A stretch of 16,268 bases of DNA, taken from the NCBI GenBank assembly GCA_018457305.1, contig JAGYHM010000015.1, forward strand, positions 1-16,268. The letters are read 5' to 3'. A program made the translations under genes and the position numbers. Shown piece after piece: positions 14,230 to 16,268 of this stretch. This DNA comes from Fusobacterium sp. (GTDB taxonomy: Bacteria; Fusobacteriota; Fusobacteriia; Fusobacteriales; Fusobacteriaceae). Numbering within the stretch: position 1 is the first letter of the stretch; each line of letters begins with the position of its first letter. The notes under the pieces were generated by a model. That model was not told the DNA's origin. It made no database searches and saw nothing but the letters and a program-made list of their open reading frames with translations.

Positions 14230-15339
14230 CTATCTCAACTCTCTCAACTTTTTATCTTTTTCTTTTCTATATTTTAATAAATCTCTATAAAACATTTTAA
14301 TCACACACATTAAAGGAACTCCTAAAAACATTCCCAATATTCCAAATAATCCTCCAAAAATTATCATTGAAATAAATACCCAAAATGCACTTAGTCCAAC
14401 TTTTTCTCCAATTATTTTAGGACCTAATACAAAACCATCTATAAGTTGTGATATAAATATTGCTAGCCCTAAATAAAGTATCTTATAAGGACTTACTATA
14501 ACTATCAATAATCCTGCTACTATACTGCCAACTATTGAACCCACATAAGGAATCATATTTCCAAGTCCTAATAAAACTCCACTAAGCAATGCATAAGGTG
14601 TTTTTGTTACAAATAAAACTAAAAATACTGCCAAACCAACCACAAATGAAACCATAAGTTTTCCTGAAATATAATTTAAAAATATTTCTCTTGTCATATT
14701 TAATTTTTCTAATACATAATCCATTTTTGTTTCCCCAAATATTATCTTTATAATATTTTTTTCTATTTCTATATATCTTTCTTTATCTAGTAAAATTAGT
14801 ATTGCTAACATTAAACCAAAACTAAATTTTGCTATTCCTGCTGTCCATAGTGCTATATTTTTAAATAACGATACCAATATCTCTTGAATATTTGAAAAAT
14901 TATTTTTTACTCCTGTCATAATCGTTTTATAAAATTCTTCTTCATTTATTAAAGTTATATTTTTTTCTTTTAAAATTTCAAATATTTTTTCAGCAAACAC
15001 TCTTACTTTTTCTAAAATATATGGATATAAGTTATTTAACTCTTTCACTGTTAAAATAATTTGTGGTACTACCATAAGCACAAAGGCTACAACTATTAAA
15101 ACAACTAAAACTAATGCTATTATTACCGAAAATATTTTATTTTTCTTTAATTTTTTATCAAAATAATTGACTACTGGCTCAAGTAAAATAGCAATTAGTA
15201 CTGCCCAAATTAAAGGAACAAAGTAAGATGTCCATCTTGACATTATCAAAGTAAAACTTTCTGAATTTTGAAAATATGTTTGAATTACAACAAACAAAAC
15301 CATATATATCAAAATTTTTATAAATCCTTTTTTTCCCAT
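14230..15339 (-). CDS. AI-2E family transporter (PerM/TqsA-like permease)
   Basis: An inner-membrane protein of the family named after E. coli TqsA, a proposed autoinducer-2 exporter; other members move Na+/H+ or unknown compounds, so the name does not fix the substrate. The 369 residues show two N-terminal helix pairs (about 7-25, 37-56, 68-90), a soluble middle region (about 95-160, amphipathic helices), and a C-terminal membrane block with the family marks YISGKLMVSFVVG (about 224-236), LLGLGNMIPYVGSIVGSI (about 261-278) and LGPKIIGEKVGLSAFWVF (about 311-328). The tail is Lys/Arg-rich and cytoplasmic. The ATG has a modest GAGA-type ribosome-binding site. It starts 21 bases after the NusG-II gene and is followed 25 bases later by the RNA methyltransferase gene. 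Confidence 0.92.
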   Translation of the reverse strand: MGKKGFIKILIYMVLFVVIQTYFQNSESFTLIMSRWTSYFVPLIWAVLIAILLEPVVNYFDKKLKKNKIFSVIIALVLVVLIVVAFVLMVVPQIILTVKELNNLYPYILEKVRVFAEKIFEILKEKNITLINEEEFYKTIMTGVKNNFSNIQEILVSLFKNIALWTAGIAKFSFGLMLAILILLDKERYIEIEKNIIKIIFGETKMDYVLEKLNMTREIFLNYISGKLMVSFVVGLAVFLVLFVTKTPYALLSGVLLGLGNMIPYVGSIVGSIVAGLLIVIVSPYKILYLGLAIFISQLIDGFVLGPKIIGEKVGLSAFWVFISMIIFGGLFGILGMFLGVPLMCVIKMFYRDLLKYRKEKDKKLRELR

Positions 15340-15360
15340 TTTTATTTTCTCTTTCTTAAT

Positions 15361-15747
15361 TTATTTTATAATAAAATCTAAATCTTTATTTTCTCCAACT
15401 ATTTTTAAGACTAATCTGTCTGGAATACCTATTGCCATTTCACCAGCATTTCCTATAAAACCCTGTTTCACAGCTATTTTTCTAGGTGAGTTTGATGTCA
15501 AAACTCGAACTTTATTATCTTTAAATTCTATATTACAACCACCTATAACAGTATCTACAAAAATAACTTTTCTTTCTTTTTGTAAAGGATAAATATATTT
15601 TAATACCCCATCAACCCATATTTCAGCCTTTGATGCTTTAAAATCTTTAAAACTATCTATCTTAAAATATAAGCCCAAAAATATTATTATTAAAAGTAAA
15701 TAAATAAGTAAATCTCCTATTCTAAAATATTTATTTTTTACTTGCAA
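15361..15747 (-). CDS. NusG domain II-containing membrane-anchored protein, TTG start
   Basis: A 128-residue protein with one N-terminal membrane helix (about 12-28, DLLIYLLLIIIFLGLYF) and a soluble domain, about 40-125, of the NusG_II type: AEIWVDGVLKYIYPLQ, then VIGGCNIEFKDNKVRVLTSNSPRK, then QGFIGNAGEMAIGIPDRLVLKI. Proteins of this kind have one anchor and one beta-rich domain facing outward; their function is unknown, and they are not transcription factors despite the name. There is no ATG near the start: the frame opens at TTG (15745-15747), which has GGGAG six bases upstream (15754-15758), and the next Met is about 100 residues in. The gene overlaps the end of psd by 17 bases, so translation is coupled. 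Confidence 0.85.
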   Translation of the reverse strand: MQVKNKYFRIGDLLIYLLLIIIFLGLYFKIDSFKDFKASKAEIWVDGVLKYIYPLQKERKVIFVDTVIGGCNIEFKDNKVRVLTSNSPRKIAVKQGFIGNAGEMAIGIPDRLVLKIVGENKDLDFIIK

Positions 15748-16132
15748 ATTTTTCTCCCATATATATTCTAGTTTCTAATTGTTTTTTAGTATTTTCTAAG
15801 ATATCTTTATCTATTTTCACTTTATCTTTTTCAAATACTAATATACAAGTAGAGCCTCCAAATAAGAAATACCCTTTTTCATCGCCTTTTTTTACAAAAC
15901 TATTTTCTTTAAAAGTTTGAACTATTCCACCAACCATAGTTGCACCAACTTCAGCCATCACTACATCTCCAAAGTTTTCTGTTGATATAATAGAATATTC
16001 TCTTTTATTTTCACAAAATATTCTAAAATTTCTTTTTATTGCATGAGTTGAAACCGAGCAATAATCTCCTCTAATTTTATTATTCACACCAACTTTTCCA
16101 TCTACTGGAAAATGAAATCTATGATAGTCAGT
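15731..16132 (-). CDS. psd: Phosphatidylserine decarboxylase proenzyme, 5'-truncated at a junction
   Basis: Makes phosphatidylethanolamine from phosphatidylserine at the inner membrane. The visible 133 residues are the C-terminal two thirds of the catalytic region: [14 protein letters not shown] with the two active-site His of YHRFH, the substrate-facing [29 protein letters not shown], and the self-cleavage site FGGSTCI, where the Ser (codon 15851-15853) becomes the pyruvoyl cofactor. In the family the His motif is normally preceded by R-L-C/A-P-x-D; here the frame reads CKYRL before TDYHR and hits TGA at about 16156-16158 with no start codon. So the N-terminal half, with the conserved catalytic Asp, is missing: the gene is cut where ribonuclease III sequence begins on the other strand. 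The end overlaps the NusG-II gene. As it stands no functional enzyme could be made from this copy. Confidence 0.9.
   Translation of the reverse strand, partial: TDYHRFHFPVDGKVGVNNKIRGDYCSVSTHAIKRNFRIFCENKREYSIISTENFGDVVMAEVGATMVGGIVQTFKENSFVKKGDEKGYFLFGGSTCILVFEKDKVKIDKDILENTKKQLETRIYMGEKFASKK
15754..15758 (-). promoter_or_regulatory. Ribosome-binding site supporting the TTG start of the NusG-II gene
   Basis: GGGAG on the minus strand, six bases before TTG (15745-15747), inside the psd coding region. No ATG is available near this point. Confidence 0.7.
16115..16132. other. Junction between psd (minus) and rnc (plus) sequence
   Basis: These 18 bases, AAATCTATGATAGTCAGT on the plus strand, fit both proteins: read leftward they encode TDYHRF of phosphatidylserine decarboxylase, read rightward KSMIVS, which suits the segment before SEPILAK in ribonuclease III. 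To the left only psd is recognisable, to the right only rnc. A join at a short shared sequence is the natural reading. Confidence 0.7.
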
Positions 16133-16268
16133 GAGCCGATACTTGCAAAAATTTCAAGAGAATTAAAAGTTGGAAATTATTTGCTGTTAAGTAAAGGTGA
16201 AGAAATGACTGGCGGACGAGATAGAGATTCTATTTTAGGAGATGCCTTTGAAGCAATTTTAGGAGCAA
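16121..16268 (+). CDS. rnc: Ribonuclease III, internal fragment
   Basis: Double-stranded-RNA endonuclease that processes rRNA and mRNA. The frame from 16121 gives [20 protein letters not shown], then [20 protein letters not shown], then DAFEAILGA up to the window edge. This is the middle of the RNase III catalytic domain; the Asp and Glu of DAFEA correspond to the metal-binding Asp114/Glu117 of the E. coli enzyme. Missing on the left is the N-terminal part with the signature ERLEFLGD-type motif (the first catalytic Glu/Asp set); missing on the right, beyond the window, is the dsRNA-binding domain. The ATG at 16121 is not a believable start: no ribosome-binding site, and half the nuclease domain would be absent. 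The fragment abuts the truncated psd gene on the opposite strand. Identification is firm; its position here is doubtful. Confidence 0.9.
   Translation, partial: MIVSEPILAKISRELKVGNYLLLSKGEEMTGGRDRDSILGDAFEAILGA

Noticed and set aside
14230..15339. A quorum-sensing (AI-2) system
   Set aside because: The AI-2E name is a family label; no luxS, lsr genes or other signalling genes are in the window, and the neighbours are housekeeping genes.

Overview
The window is about 16 kb of very AT-rich DNA (roughly 27-30% G+C by eye). Its gene content, codon use and protein wording fit a Fusobacterium chromosome, most like the F. nucleatum group: a Gram-negative-type anaerobe with an RseC-family protein, an Fbp/Fut iron importer, a TRAP transporter, a CoA-transferase of amino-acid/butyrate fermentation, and phosphatidylserine decarboxylase. 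No phage, IS element, CRISPR array, tRNA or rRNA was seen. The genus call is recognition from composition and gene wording, not a database match.

Layout, left to right. (1) 1-258, plus strand: the tail of an RseC-family membrane protein, closed by a strong two-way terminator. (2) 304-3925, minus strand: a ferric iron ABC importer transcribed fbpA > fbpB > fbpC, with a promoter at 3973-4001. A hairpin and a G+C-rich intergenic repeat lie between the binding-protein gene and the permease gene. (3) 4151-5455, plus strand: a single CoA-transferase gene with its own promoter and terminator. (4) 5490-6817, minus strand: a two-gene unit, a NagD-type HAD phosphatase followed by a nitroreductase. (5) 6993-9921, minus strand: a complete TRAP transporter operon in the order binding protein, small permease, large permease. 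It has a consensus promoter overlapped by an inverted repeat, and a hairpin just after the binding-protein gene. (6) 9922-10512: a 591-base gap holding the TRAP promoter, two terminator hairpins and a G+C-rich repeat between perfect 26-base direct repeats. (7) 10513 to about 16132, minus strand: a tightly packed series of seven genes, transcribed psd > NusG-II protein > AI-2E family permease > THUMP RNA methyltransferase > coiled-coil protein > cyclophilin > YuiF/NhaC-type antiporter. Spacings are 17-25 bases or the genes overlap, so they are probably one transcript. (8) about 16121-16268, plus strand: an internal piece of ribonuclease III.

How the parts work together. Two importers (Fe3+ by ABC, an organic acid by TRAP) share one design: the binding-protein gene comes first, then a hairpin, then the membrane genes. 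This would make much more binding protein than transporter. The seven-gene series mixes phospholipid synthesis, RNA modification, protein folding and membrane transport and looks like a housekeeping operon.

The most unusual point is at the right edge. The minus-strand psd gene loses its 5' part exactly where a plus-strand rnc fragment, also lacking its 5' part, begins. Both reading frames are plausible across the same ~18 bases. A chimeric join (amplification or assembly) is the simplest explanation, and a true inversion the alternative. I found no convincing new biological system. The other items worth a second look are the dispersed G+C-rich repeats, the operator-like dyad in the TRAP promoter and an unrecognised coiled-coil protein.
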